NCBI RefSeq assembly: GCF_008831285.2 | Contig: NC_045143.1 | Span: 6,025,503-6,085,502 of the forward strand | Source: Nymphaea colorata | Lineage: Eukaryota; Streptophyta; Magnoliopsida; Nymphaeales; Nymphaeaceae | Direction of reading: 5' to 3' | Length of the DNA: 60,000 nucleotides | In this document: piece after piece, positions 47,901-60,000 of the stretch | Layout of the letters: each line of letters opens with the position of its first letter | How positions within the stretch are numbered: position 1 is the stretch's first letter | Position numbers and translations under genes: made by a program | The notes under the pieces: model-generated | Told to the model about the DNA's origin: nothing | Database searches by the model: none | The model's input: only the letters and a program-made list of their open reading frames with translations

Positions 47901-49967
47901 ATGACCTAAACCAGCCAACAAAGCACCATTCACATCAAAGTCTTGATCCACTAGGGAATTCTAGTACCGGAAGTCTCCCAAATTCAAGACCATGTCATTC
48001 ACAAGCTGCTTCTTGTAACATAAAACTATAGCTACTTTAGTCAGAAAAAAGAAATTTTGCAGTCATGGAGCGACAAATATAGTTAATAAGTCCAAGCATC
48101 CCTAAACAAAAATCTTCATAGATAAGGGAAACAAAAGCTGTTCAGTGGCTTCTGCCTAAGTGGATCAGCAGTCTATAGGGTCTCAAAGATGTACAACCAC
48201 TAACTTAAACAGAAACAAGATGAACCTGACTCAACACAAGTAGGCCTAACCAGGGCATAATCTGCCACATACAACCACATCATCCACCAACAAGTCTTAA
48301 TTAAGACCAACTCACTGGTTGAACTTGAACCAACTAAGAATCACACCTACTAGACAATCAGAAGTGAACCAACTCAAGCTCATACCACATCCACCAGAAA
48401 CCTCACTTTAAATTTGAGAAGAAAAATCTATAGGTTCAATTGGTTCTTCTTAAGTTACTCTAGTATGTATCTAAAACTAACGTCAGGAATATTAGCAATC
48501 ATTTCATTAAGTTAGTGAACAGAACCTTTTCCTTCAATTGCTTACAAGTAACCCATTTAAGCTTAATATCCTCAATATGAATTTCAGACTGGAATTTGGT
48601 AACATCATACCAACTTTACACACAAGCAATGATATTTTCTACATTGAATTTATCCAAAAGACATAATTTGACAAAATATGGATGCAAAAGGTGGTCTCCT
48701 TTACAAGACAATATCAGATAATCATATCCACTTTACTTTCTACTTCAGTTTACATAAGTGATATTAACTGCCAACAGTTAACATTGCACTAGCATATTTC
48801 ATTCATCATTTTATAATTAGCATTAATTTCTCGAGTAGGGACCTTGTTCTTGCAGTCAACCTCTACATGCAGATTCCGTGATGTACCACCATTTACAAAA
48901 TGAAACTAAAAATCTACATTGTAGGGACACATGATGAACCACTTTTGTGCCAAACAAAGTCATGACAAAAGGACTTCTGATGCTACTTCCCATGCCTGAA
49001 TCAGTCAATGCAAGGTCAACTATGTTGAACATGATGAAGACGTCATGTCAGATAAACAAGGACCTCTTTAATCCCTAGTGACATTATCTTTTTCATTATA
49101 TCTCCCTTCATTAGCCATTTCAGTTTATAGATCTTTGCACAGTCACACCTATAAAACTTGAATTTCAGAAAAAGGTTTACTGATCTTTTCTAACATTTTA
49201 TAACAGAAATTATGGTTGTACAACAATTTTCATAAAAGCCATATACTCGTCATGTGCATACATTTTGTCCATGCTTGCATCAGTGCCAACATGAAGTACG
49301 AGACTAGAATTGAACACTAACCATTTCTCCCTGAGGGCTGCATAAGCAATGAAGAGCTTATTTCCTCCTATCAAATAGTAATATTAGTATCAAAATTAAT
49401 TGCATTAAATAAATGTAGCATGACTTTGAATTTTACACGTCAAGCAACAATTCCCCCATGTGAGGATTTCTTTTAGAACATGCACTTCCACACTCTGGCA
49501 TGATTTGTTTTACATAATTTCTGTGTTGCAACTTGTTAACCATAATTTATAGCTTAAAGTCAATGTCTGCAAATTTAGAATCCATATCATTGAAAGGATC
49601 ATCTTATGAAGAAAATTGACATGATTTGTTCTCCACTTCTCCTCAAGCTTTAGAAATGAGATCAAACAAGCTTTTATGATTGATATTCACATGCATAAAG
49701 TAACATATGAGTCCATCCTGGTACAAATACTGAAAACAGACATGTCACAACAAAGAAAAAGAAATGGATCTAACAACTTTCCAAGAGATGATCTGTTCAA
49801 CCTCACATAATTGCACTACCTATCATTTGTAGCCACGGTTACCATGTTCTCTATGCTCATATACACAAGTTGCTCATTATTCTGCGGCTGTGAAGAAAAT
49901 TTGAGATGGATCTATCAGGCACAAATACACACATACACACTATATTATACGAGCAAGCGAGCGAGCG

Positions 49968-50030
<63 letters not shown>

Positions 50031-51694
50031 AACCCAAACCCTACAACCCAACAAATTGAACCATTTCAATTCACCCACATTACCATATAACAGATGATCA
50101 CAACATCAATCACCTTGTTTACCTTCAAATTGTTGACCAACTGAAGCAATATATTTCCATGCAGGTTGCATGGACACAGTTGCAACAGAAGGTCTAGTAT
50201 TGCAACATTTATTTGCTAACTAAACTAAAATCATAAAATTCCAAATCGCAAGATTTATTTTCATCCTGGCATATGCAAGTCCCATTTGACAGTTCTTTCT
50301 TCATCATAGCTTCTGCATTAGAAAAATTAGCTCTTCAACTTAAACAGCCACACATTTCTCTGCATAATAAGGATCATCAAATCTTTTATCTTTATAATCT
50401 GCGATTTTTCCATCATTAGTTAATTAGATAGGCATTTGTTGAAGGTAATTCTCCTAATCTTTTTCCATGTCTTATGAAAGGGTCCAGTTTTATGTATAAA
50501 ATGTACTGCCAGACCATAGTCTGCCAATAATGTTAGGAGAAAAAAGAAGGCTTTATTTGCAAGAACATGCCAAATGCATGTGCAAAGGCACGACAAAGTG
50601 AAAAGAGTGTGCTTTTTTGCGTTTATTCTACCAATGTACTTGTCCCTCGGCACTGTGTGTCCGTCCAGAAAGAACTCCGCAAATACTAGGACCAAGAAGT
50701 TGTTTCAAAAGGAAAACAGAGGCTAAGGTTGCAGAACATTGCTCCAAAGACTGCTGACGCTTCTTGCCTATCTTCTTAATCCATGGCGTGGGATCACCCT
50801 CCTTCCACTTCATGCATAATCAGAATTGGACCCTAAACAGAGTGACTCCCGCTCTTACATGATGGAAGAAAGAACCTAGTAAACCGACTCCACAATACAA
50901 AGAAAATTCAAAGCCAGAGAGGTACCATATCATCTTTAAGGGACAACATCATGGAGTCCATCAACTGCTATGGAAGCCAGTCTAAACAATAGAGTGGAAC
51001 TATACATTCATAAAAGCGTCAGGAATCAAAAAATCAGCAACAAGCCACTCAACCATTAAAACAGGAAAAGTAAGATCACGTCGAAAAGAAATTGATGGCG
51101 CCGGCAGCTTACTTGCAAGTACTCACGATAACTCTGAAGGATTTTCGCGGCTCCGAGAAGAATCGCAACGTGGGCATCGTGCCCGCAGGCGTGCATTTTC
51201 CCGGGGACCTTGCTCTTGTGCTCCCACTCAACAGTCTCCTACAGAAACAACCACAAACCAAGAAACCCGACCTCATCAAAACCAGAATTCAAAAGCACCC
51301 GAGTACCCCAAAACCCCAAGCCCCATCTCCCCAACCAAACCTGGATAGGAAGCGCATCCATGTCCGCCCGAATCGCCGCGAAGGGCGGCTTCCCGGTACC
51401 GACATAACCCAGGATGCCGGTGACGGCCACCGGCCACTTATAAGCAATGCCCATCTGATCAAGCTCCGCCCTTATGAGCTCACTAGTCTGGAATTCCTCG
51501 TAACCCAGTTCAGGGTTCTCATGAATTCTCCTCCTGATGCCCTTCAACCACTCCACAAAGCCCTCCTCCTTCGCCTTCTCCATGAAGGCATGAGATATCT
51601 CCAGAGGACTCACGGTGGTGGCACAGGAGCGACGAAGTGGCTCCCAAACAACAACAAGCAACAACAGAGAGCACACCAATCTGCACAAACCCAT
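44908..51694 (-). CDS. IAA-amino acid hydrolase ILR1-like (M20D metallopeptidase), 444 aa
   Basis: Exons on the minus strand: 51341-51694, 51113-51238, 46348-46662, 45393-45521 and 44908-45318. All introns are GT-AG and phase 0. Residues 1-25 are a signal peptide. The M20 metal ligands are present: Cys136 and His138 (MHACGHDAH), Glu172 (QPAEEG), His196 (GMHV) and His400 (PSHSPSF). Other landmarks are [45 protein letters not shown] (dimerisation domain), [17 protein letters not shown] and MGSEDFAFF. The protein ends HDEL, an ER-retention signal shared with ILR1/IAR3-type enzymes. Such enzymes release free auxin (or jasmonate) from amino-acid conjugates in the ER lumen; the substrate cannot be read from sequence. 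Length matches the family. The second intron is 4.45 kb. Confidence 0.96.
46663..51112 (-). other. 4.45-kb second intron of the ILR1-like gene
   Basis: It is long for a gene family whose introns are usually short. It contains a (GAGC)n(GA)n microsatellite (49956-50026) and otherwise AT-rich DNA. No intact nested gene or named transposon was recognised, although 47650-48400 is less AT-rich and may be an old insertion. Confidence 0.7.
49956..50026. repeat. (GAGC)n(GA)n microsatellite
   Basis: About four gagc units run directly into roughly 28 ga units, inside the long intron of the ILR1-like gene. Confidence 0.95.
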
Positions 51695-51755
51695 CCTCTC
51701 TCTCTCTCTCTCTCGCTCCCCTTCTCTCTACCTGAGGTTGGGACTCATAAATAGA
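51692..51755 (-). promoter_or_regulatory. Core promoter and GA-rich leader of the ILR1-like gene
   Basis: On the minus strand, gctctatttatgag (TATA-like, 51746-51753) is followed by a short leader and a (GA)n run ending four bases before the ATG. The 5' UTR would be only about 30-40 nt. Confidence 0.5.
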
Positions 51756-51759
51756 GCAA

Positions 51760-54215
51760 GAGAGACAAACAGAGGGAGAGTTACACGCTCAAAGGACATG
51801 CCATGGTTCCAAAAGGCAGAAGGCAGAGAGGGGAGGAAGGTGATGCCCAAAGCAAATGTTCCACGCTTTCCACAAGGTAAGCGAGAAAAATGCTTCGCCA
51901 AATTGGGAGGTGACCACAAATGACGTGGACGGCTGTAATGGTTAGCGGTCGATCTGAGAAGGCTAGGTAAATCCTCAACTTGCATCCTCAGCCGTTGATC
52001 TGGTAAAAGGCACGGAGTTCAGATGTTTTACAGAGGCCAAGGGAGGGACTATGGCAGACCATGCACTGTACTTTCAGGACGACCTGTTTGGGCATGGTAC
52101 AATTCCTGCAACTCAAAAGGGACAATGTCGGTCCTCGTTTCACGGCCATGTCACCGGCCATGGAGGCTCAGGTGAAAGTGGCCGGACTTTAATCCGACCA
52201 AACCCAAGTAAGTTCTGCACTTCGAAGTGTAAAATAATGCGAGTTTACGGCCACCACGGTGGTAAAAAGGAGAGTCCATTTAAAAAAATGAAACGCCCCA
52301 CAGATGTTTCAGAAGCTTTAAAGGATTGATTAGTATCAGTAGATGGCAGGTTAAAATCTTGTTGAACTTAAGTACAAGAAAAACGACAAAGGCCTTGGAT
52401 GGCAGTGAGCAGGTCGGCACCCTCCTACTTTATTCAACAAACGAATAAAAGATTGTACAATGCATGAGCATAAAGCTCGGACCTGGACAAAGCCAAAAGT
52501 TTGATGCTTACAACTTTTCTTCTGTGATGTCTGACTATTACATGTCTCTCGAGTGTAATTTAAATTTTTTTGTGGAAAGCCTGTCATCACCAACATGGCA
52601 TTTATATAAAAGCAGTCATTGTCATATATGTTTCAGAAGCACTCGCTCTCCAAACACTATGTTTAGTGTTTGTGGTGAAAGGAGCATTGCAAGTAAGTTT
52701 GCAAAAAAATGTTGTTATGGATATGCAGAAGCAAAACAAGGCCTCACTTTGAGGCACTGACAGTATGCTTTGTATTTTAAGAAGACAAAGACCTTACTTT
52801 ATTCTGGGGAGTTCTGCAAACAAGAGCTTTTCTTTTGCCTGCTTGTGTTCATTTTCTAATTGTTTTTGTCATGTATTTCTTATTTTGTTGTTGTCTTATT
52901 AGTTTCTGATTTATTTTACTTTTTCTAATTCTGAAGATTTTTTATTTTTTTCAAAATATTATTTTTTTTCTTATTTGTATTATATCTAAAAAAACTTCGC
53001 TGTTTAAAACTCCAAGACATTATGTTATAGTTCTAAAACATAAAAGATGACAAGGTTCCAGCCATCTCAATTGTTCTGTGATACGCTTCTCCCATTGTAA
53101 CTGGTAATCGTGTTTGATACTTTGTGAGTTGTAATGGACTGCAGGCGGCATGGAAACTGTTGAATGAAGATAAAACAATGAATTTCCCTTCTCCCATTAT
53201 ATATGTATATAAAATGAAGGGAATCTTTGTCTTTCCGGTAGTTGCTTACTTCAGGTTAGTTGAATGACCCTTTGTCTCGCCCAAGTTATTAAATTCCGAA
53301 TTGTTGTTGGAATTCAAACTAAAGTGAGGATACTAAAGTAATCCACTTCTTTTCTTTTATTCAGGTCGTTTTCTTGCTTCATGAATAATGCAATGCATAC
53401 ATGAAAGAAACCTGCGGGGTCCTAATTTTATACTAAAAGAACCAACCTTGAAGAGGCAAGAAAATAAATTTAATGTGTTGCTTTTTTATATAATATTTCA
53501 GCTGAACTTAGGAGTCTTGGTCATAAAAGAATATATTTTTAGTTCAAGTTATGACCCCTTGATTATTCAAAGACTAAATTCAGATGTCTCTCTCTCTCTC
53601 TCTCTCTCTCGCTTGTGACTCCCTGATTATTTAAGGACTAATTTAGGCACGTGAATGGTTCAAACTTATCCCGTATTCAAATGATTTTCAATCTAAATAG
53701 CTGAATATGATAAGAAAATTCAGATCTCATGCATGAGTAATTAGATCTGAATCCGTTATAACCCAGATCCAAGCACGTCATTACTTGTTAATTTTAAATC
53801 TAACTATTAAATTCTATGAAAACAGCAACGATCAGTTTTATGAATATCAGTGTGTATCAGCTCGTACTGACTAATATGTTATATAAAAACAAGTTAATGT
53901 AAGCATATGCAATTAGTTTGATATAACACTAACTGCACCTGACCTAACTTTTGGTAAGAAGAATCTTGCATTCTTAGAATATATATTTCTATAATCCATC
54001 TAGCAACAAAAACACCAAGTTTTGGTTGTAGAAAAGCATGGCATGATTATGTATTTTCTAATATGGTATTCTTCACTTATATACACATGTTTCGAAGACA
54101 ATGTTCTTCTCATCACTAAATCATTTAATATAGACTATCCTTCATAAGGGAATACAAGCATGCATAAACCTCCTTTCTTTTTCTTCTTCTTTCATCATAC
54201 GGAGCACTTATAGAG
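51760..54215. other. Intergenic DNA upstream of the ILR1-like gene
   Basis: 52070-52270 is GC-richer, with ccggccatgg-type palindromes. 52850-53040 is strongly T-rich. A (CT)n run lies at 53588-53610. No gene is supported. Confidence 0.5.
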
Positions 54216-54660
54216 TTAGGGATGTCAATATATCTTATTTTGATCGGATATTTGATTGAACCATTCCAAAAAAAATTCGGTATGGAAAAAAATTTGGTAT
54301 CTTATCAAGAAAGTGGACTGAAATCAGGTTTAAGAAATGACATCTGATTAGATTCAGACATACATAAATATCCAATCGGATTCAAATTTAGTTTTAAACA
54401 AATATTATACATCCAATGCCCTTATATATACATTGAAAATCGGCTAGATTTGATTCAAAGTTCGGATTCGGCTTTGGATGTGAATGTAAAAAGCGGACTT
54501 AGGTTGTGAAATAGGATTTCAGATTTGAACTCATATATGACTTTTCTTTGTTTGTATTCAAATCTGAATTCCAATTTGAATATATGAATATCGGAAAATT
54601 GGACGGGTGTTTGGAAAATTATGTGGTGGGAATGTAAGGGAGCACTTGAATGGGGATGCA
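54216..54660. repeat. Dispersed repeat beginning tagggatgtcaatatatc
   Basis: It has the same terminus as the right end of the 34856-35313 element, followed by gatcggatatttg, caatcggattcaaat and ttcggattcgg words. Its other end is not defined. Confidence 0.55.
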
Positions 54661-55700
54661 AGTGGTTCTAGATTGTGTTAATTTCCAATATTAATTATTC
54701 GGTTTTGATTCAGTTTTTAGTGGACTTACTTTCCAGAAGAATTCAATCAACTTTTGAGAGAAATTCTCAAGGAACCGGCAGCTAAAAGGAACTTTAATTT
54801 TTTGGTATAAGATGACAAAACTAAAGGTCCTCTCTTGGAAATAAAATAACTTTTAACCAAGAGAAAAGTGGTTCTTTATGAAGCGTATTTTTATCATGTT
54901 ATATTAAAATCTAATGCTTTCTTTAGTAGACGGCATTTTGGGAATCTTTCCCAAATATTGAGTGCTTATTTGTTAACTTTCAAAAGTGAAACAATTATTT
55001 ATTATTTGTCCGATGCTTTTTAAGTGTCATTTGTGCAATTTTTTTCCCTTTTCACCTTCACCGAAGACGGTGACATATCAAACATGATTTCCTTTGTTGC
55101 TGGCTTGGAAAGACGTGACTTAAAATTTATTTGCATTAAAAAAAGATAACGGATATCACATCTAAAGGAATCGTTTGGTTGGTCGGAGGCACGTAGAACT
55201 GACCCCTCATAACTTGCCAAAAGAAAAACTTATTTTATATACACATGAGAGAGAACGCCTCCGTTTTGCATGGTGCCGACCTTCGGTCACGGGAAAAGAG
55301 AGGGCGAAGACGGCCGTGCATGGTCCCCAGACGATGCTTCAAACGCCCACGTGAATTCCCTTTAGTTTTTCCCACGTTGAGACGAACAGTCGGCCTGCAA
55401 GCGACGCTGGAAATTTGTTCTCCCTTTTCACGTTTTAACTTTCAAAAGATTTTGACGTTTCATTTGTTTTTTTCTTTTTTGTGAGTAGAAAGTTAGCAAT
55501 TCATTGCTCGCAAAAGAAGGTGTGAAGCACTTTTCTTCAAGTTTCCGTGGCTTGAAGACCTTAGAGTTGCGATTTCACTGTTTACAGTTTCAGGGAAATA
55601 ACACTCATGAAAATGAAACCAACCATGCACTTAAACATAAGAATTACAGTTTCCATTCTTGATTTTGCACTTGTGATTTAGAATATGTCTTTCAATTTGG
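54661..55700. other. Intergenic DNA
   Basis: 55240-55430 is GC-richer, with an open plus-strand frame of 79 codons that matches nothing I recognise. The remainder is AT-rich. Confidence 0.45.
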
Positions 55701-55704
55701 AAGT

Positions 55705-55926
55705 TCAAAGTTGAGGTCGGTTCTTGAGGAAAGAGCAGACCGCTGCAGATGTTGGTGGTTGATCGGCAAGGGTGGTGAGAATTAGTTCTTTGAAGAGATC
55801 CTCCATGAAGAGTCTGAGATCGTGCCGTCCAAGGGAGTCGTTCAGGCGGGGCTGGCTGCCGGCTGCGAGTGGCCGAACGGCGAAGTTGAAAACAAAATTG
55901 AATTCAGCAGAGGACAGAGAGCTTAA
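55705..55926 (-). other. Short coding-like frame, unassigned
   Basis: A minus-strand frame of about 73 codons, GC-richer than its flanks, reads through FNFAVRPLAAG, RLNDSLGRHDLRLFMEDLF and KELILTTLADQPPTSAAV to CSFLKNRPQL and a stop at 55705. An in-frame stop lies just upstream at 55927. There is no clear start and no splice partner. It could be the last exon of a decayed gene or chance. I do not recognise the family. Confidence 0.25.
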
Positions 55927-57861
55927 TCAAAATTGTTCTGTTAAATTCAATGATGTAATCGTTTAGATTTTTAAAATGTGTTTCTAAGCAAAGGAAAATT
56001 CTGGAGGGCTGATGTCCCTGATTTGAGGACAAAAGCAAACGAGATTTTAAGGACATCAAATTGAATTGTAAAGATTAAGTTACAAAGAATATAGAAGTTA
56101 AGGTGTTCTTCAAAAATAAAAAACCCTTCAAAAAATGAAAGACAAAGAGAAAAAGAGAAAACAAACAACAAACTAGTTTCTTTGAAGGATACCCTTTGTC
56201 TTTCTTGAAGGTTATTTCAGGTTCTTGAAAAAATAATTTGCTTTTTATATTTATAACTTAAATCTCTACCTCTTAATTTCCTTAAAAGGATGACCCGAAT
56301 GATTTTTATGTAAGTTTGGTATATGAGAGTCTAGTGGCCGCACAGTTTCCATATATACAGGAACTAAAAATTTTCAATTATATGTATGTTTTGGCCTCTC
56401 ATACATGCAGTCCAATGTAATGTATCAGAATTGAATTGTGACTTTGACTCTCTAGAGTCACATAGTTCACTCATATGAACAGTTTGATGTACATACCTTT
56501 TTCTCTTTACTTTTCTAACAACTGTCTATCATGATGAATCCGGTAATCCTCGTGAATGAGTTGGAAATAGTCATAATTACCATTTGCCACACATACATAT
56601 ATATATATATAAACTAATAGGTTCATCTTGGTGGTTGAGAGAAAAAATATGAACTAATATAAGATGAAGATGAAGAATATAAGATGAAATTCTCTGACCA
56701 TCTGGATGTGTCCGATGTATATGAGGCTGTGTATATGTATCATATTGGGGCCTTTATAGAATCCAAACTACGACTCTGTCTCTCTCGTAAAACATAAAGA
56801 AGCCGACAACACTTGATTTGCTGCTCTTTTGGAGGATCTAATCTTTACAATTTTATTTTTTTTAACACAAGCTTTCTCAGACCTTTGAGAAAGAATGGAC
56901 GAACCCAAAAGGAAAAAGCAAAGGAGGTGCCAACCTTTGATTCTCAACTCGTTTACACCGTAGATGCATTGAATAACATGTGACACAAGACAAACGGCAT
57001 CTTTAGTATAAAAAAATATAGGACCTCCGCGTCTGGCCATTGAGATCTAGTTATGCAGCGAATATTGCTCTTCATTCACTATATTCAATGCATTAGCCCC
57101 CACTAAATGAACTTGATTTTCTTTGACAATTGATATATATACCAGCCCCCACTATACGCTAGGTTCGGAATCCCAATCCACCAAATATTCCACAGCTGAT
57201 CTAATGCATAAAACCAAATATTGGTCCTGGGAAGAAATTGTTAGGATCCAAATATGTGTTCGTACATTCTCATGTCTTTATGTCTATATGAGAGTAAAAC
57301 TGGTTTCGTTGTTAGGAATGGTAAATATGGTTTTTCAAAATCACCCAGCCATCTAATCAGGATCGTTCAATTGAAAGTAGATGAATGGTTGAAAGAAAAA
57401 CAATATAAAAAAAGTATGAAATAATATTAGATGACAATAATGCTTCATCACCTTTTTCTCTTTACTTTTTGTTTAACCACCCATAATGTTAGGTTGAATG
57501 ACATTGATTACATAGCAGGGAAACTCTAAAAAATCAGAACCATCATTTTATTATTATATATATATACAATTCAAGTCTGGCATGTTTGATATTGTCGGAT
57601 GGTTAAAGTTTAAAATCAGTTGTTGGAAATTTAGAAAATTTGAAAGCATCATACATTGTTACTGTACCATAAGCTGTCAATAATATTCTTGTAGTCTTTG
57701 TCATCAACAACTTTTGACATTTAACATATTTGATTTGTCTTATATAGGTTTTCTTTTGAGCTCCATCAAATCACAACCACCCATGCAAATGTATTGGACA
57801 ATGTGCTTTGAGAGGCCGTGAGATTTTTTTTGTTCAAACTTAAATGCAGAAATAGACAAAC

Positions 57862-57909
<48 letters not shown>

Positions 57910-58400
57910 TGCTAAATCCCCACACCTACTACCCAAACATAACAACCACCTGTTTCTTTATAAAACTACATTTAAAAATGAAAAGAAAAAAAAAAAGAAA
58001 AGTCTAATTTGTAAAGAAATGTTCTTTTTAATGTATTATTACTTGCATTCGTTCTTATTGTCCGAATCAACTCATTCTATTAGAGGCTGATTCTAAGAGC
58101 GCTCAGTAACAGTTTAAAATCAAAGCTGGTTATATGTATTCTTGTGCACAAAAAATTGTGTATATTTGTTGTGTAGGATAGTGCATAAGAAGCAGGATAC
58201 TCCTTAGTCTATAAAAAGGAAAACCTTTTTTTCTAAAATAAAAAAATAATGAAAAAATTAAAAGACGGAAAAAGCTATTTCTCCTTAAAATTTTTCAAAT
58301 TAAATTCCCTAAGTCCCGCCTTCTTGTTTTCTTTTTGTTGCACATCTGTTGTGGGCACCTCTTTCTTACAGTACGTATCTTTTTAATATTTTTTTAATTC

Positions 58401-58444
<44 letters not shown>

Positions 58445-59734
58445 TATTTTGGATTAAAGCGGTGGAAGACGTGAACGATTGTTGTTCCACTTTGACCTTG
58501 CAAATTAAATTAGACAACCTTGCGCATGGTCTTCTACAACCTGTTATAAAATAGCACAAAGCCTGATGTAACAGCTGAGACACTTGACGTTCCTCGGTTC
58601 CCATCAACACGCGTGCGAAATGCTCTCTTTTAACATTCGGCAAGACGATGATGCGTAGGTCATTGTAAATAAGATGCACGAAGCTGTCCTCTTCACTGTC
58701 CGTTTCTACCCACCACCTCCTAATCAAGCCTCAAACCGGTCATTAGTTGCCGGACTTTAATTTCCGGCGGTGTTCTCTGGTTAGAATGCTCGGTCGTTGG
58801 GACTCACCATCTTCGCAGAGACTACTTTGTCATCTTAATGAAGACAATTTATCTCAAGATGTTGTTGAGGTGAATGGTACTGATCACTGATCAACAGAAC
58901 ATATCCCTTTGATTAAATCAGTGATAACTCTGAGGTTATAGAAGTGGCAAGGTCATGGGTTTTATCTTGTAAATTACCAGGAAACTTGATTTCTCTTTTC
59001 AAAATCTGTCTGTTACTTTTGTTGGTTGTTTTCTCCTCCCTTCTTTCCGGCTTCTGCTGCAGTTATGGCGTCTCGGCACCCATTTTACTGTCCAGCAAAG
59101 AAATTTACTGTGTCGGTGGGGGACTTCCTGCCCCTTGCACGCGACAAGTGACACTGACAAGTGGTATCCATACAAGAAGCCATTGCATTAAAATCTCAGG
59201 ACGAAAGTGAAAGCCAGCATTGAATTCCATGTGTTAATTACACCAGTTACGGTCAAGAGAAGCAATATCACGTGGAAAGACTTGAGGACTCGAGAACTGA
59301 GAGAAAAACGCAGTGAATTACTGCATGTCTTATGTGAACCAAATCTTATCATCTTCTTTCCAGAAATCAGATTTCATGAGTTTCAACGGAGTAGAGATCA
59401 AGGCACTCTACCGACTTGAGTTACTCCACGATAAGTCCTTCATTTGGATCAAGCGCGGTTCTTGTCGTGGAAATTGATTCAATTCTTTCTGATGTGAGGA
59501 ATCCATCACAATGTTTTCTGCAGCTGTCAAATTTTATCAATGTGAAAGCAAAATTTACCAGGCTTTATTGGTGTGATTATTCCTTTGACGTAGAACGATT
59601 TACGTGGCCTCAATGAGGCCTCTAAAGCAGAGACAATGATTTTTGCTCGCCAACTTTCCTTGATTACCACCATTGCCATTACTTTCAACCAATAATGACC
59701 CATCTTGGTTTTACGTCACAAGTTTGTGTCTAGG
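55927..59734. other. Intergenic DNA with microsatellites
   Basis: (TA)n runs lie at 57870-57906 and 58406-58437, with shorter ones near 56595 and 57555. Open frames at 58440-58727 (-) and 58944-59616 (+) match no family I recognise. Confidence 0.5.
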
Positions 59735-60000
59735 GCTCGAGCCAAGTCAAACTCAAAATGAGCCAACTCGAGCTCAATTCTACTAAAAAAAAGCCTTGAG
59801 CTTGAGCTTGGCCAAACTCGGTGCACTTGAGCTCAACTTGACTATACAGCGTCAAACTTGAGCTTGACTGGCTGAACTCGTTTCTATGAACACTTCTCAA
59901 TTATGTTAACTCATCAACTCATTTAACTCATTTACTCAGTTTTAACTAATTCAATTATGATGAACCGATTTTATGTAGCCGAGTCAAGCTGAGTTTAAAA
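59735..60000. repeat. GAGCTCGAGCTTG-type dispersed repeat, running off the window
   Basis: ctcgagccaagtcaaactc, cttgagcttgagcttggcc and similar words recur in both orientations. It resembles the insertion in the neprosin pseudogene at 10622-10705. This kind of repeat is widespread in plant genomes, and its element class is not decided here. Confidence 0.55.

Noticed and set aside
51092-51754. 220-codon plus-strand open frame
   Set aside because: It is antisense to exons 1 and 2 and the leader of the ILR1-like gene, which has clear M20 motifs in the other direction.
58440-58727. 95-codon minus-strand frame (MIRRWWVETDSEEDSFVHLI...)
   Set aside because: It looks somewhat protein-like but I cannot match it to any family. 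It ends in AT-rich DNA next to a (TA)n run, and no neighbouring exon was found.

Overview
This window is nuclear DNA of a flowering plant. All recognisable genes are land-plant families: a neprosin-type protein, DUF1639, an arabinogalactan peptide and an ILR1-like auxin-conjugate hydrolase. They are split by GT-AG introns, some very long, and lie in AT-rich DNA full of TA, GA and CT microsatellites, fold-back elements and decayed transposons. I cannot fix the lineage. No CRISPR array, operon, rRNA or tRNA was recognised.

Layout. 1-1882 (-): a neprosin-family gene, intact across seven in-phase exons and cut by the left edge. 1900-4650: its promoter and upstream DNA, duplicated at 9190-10045 and interrupted by a CACTA-type end. 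4650-9190: microsatellites, a GC-rich patch, a 0.4-kb MITE and a 1.2-kb loopless fold-back element. 10139-11611 (-): a second, broken neprosin copy. 11612-20650: intergenic, with a 170-bp palindromic element and two kinds of degenerate repeat. 20740-28912 (+): a DUF1639 gene with a GC-rich promoter, a long 5' UTR intron and four coding exons (248 aa). 28913-38100: intergenic repeats. 38218-38427 (+): an AG-peptide gene forming the left arm of a ~3.6-kb imperfect palindrome; the right arm carries a broken inverted copy. 41950-43070: a second palindrome whose loop is a CACTA transposase fragment. 44908-51694 (-): an ILR1-like amidohydrolase gene of five exons (444 aa), with a 4.45-kb intron and a C-terminal HDEL. 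51760-60000: intergenic.

The four gene families show no shared pathway. The most unusual signals are: (i) a neprosin family in which both positions matching the catalytic glutamates are replaced while their 109-residue spacing is kept, so a likely pseudo-enzyme; (ii) three large near-palindromes, one built from a protein-coding gene and its inverted dead copy, the arrangement proposed for young small-RNA loci; (iii) an orphan neprosin promoter implying a lost third copy.

Coding exons were worked out by hand from splice consensus, reading-frame continuity and remembered family motifs. No database search was possible.
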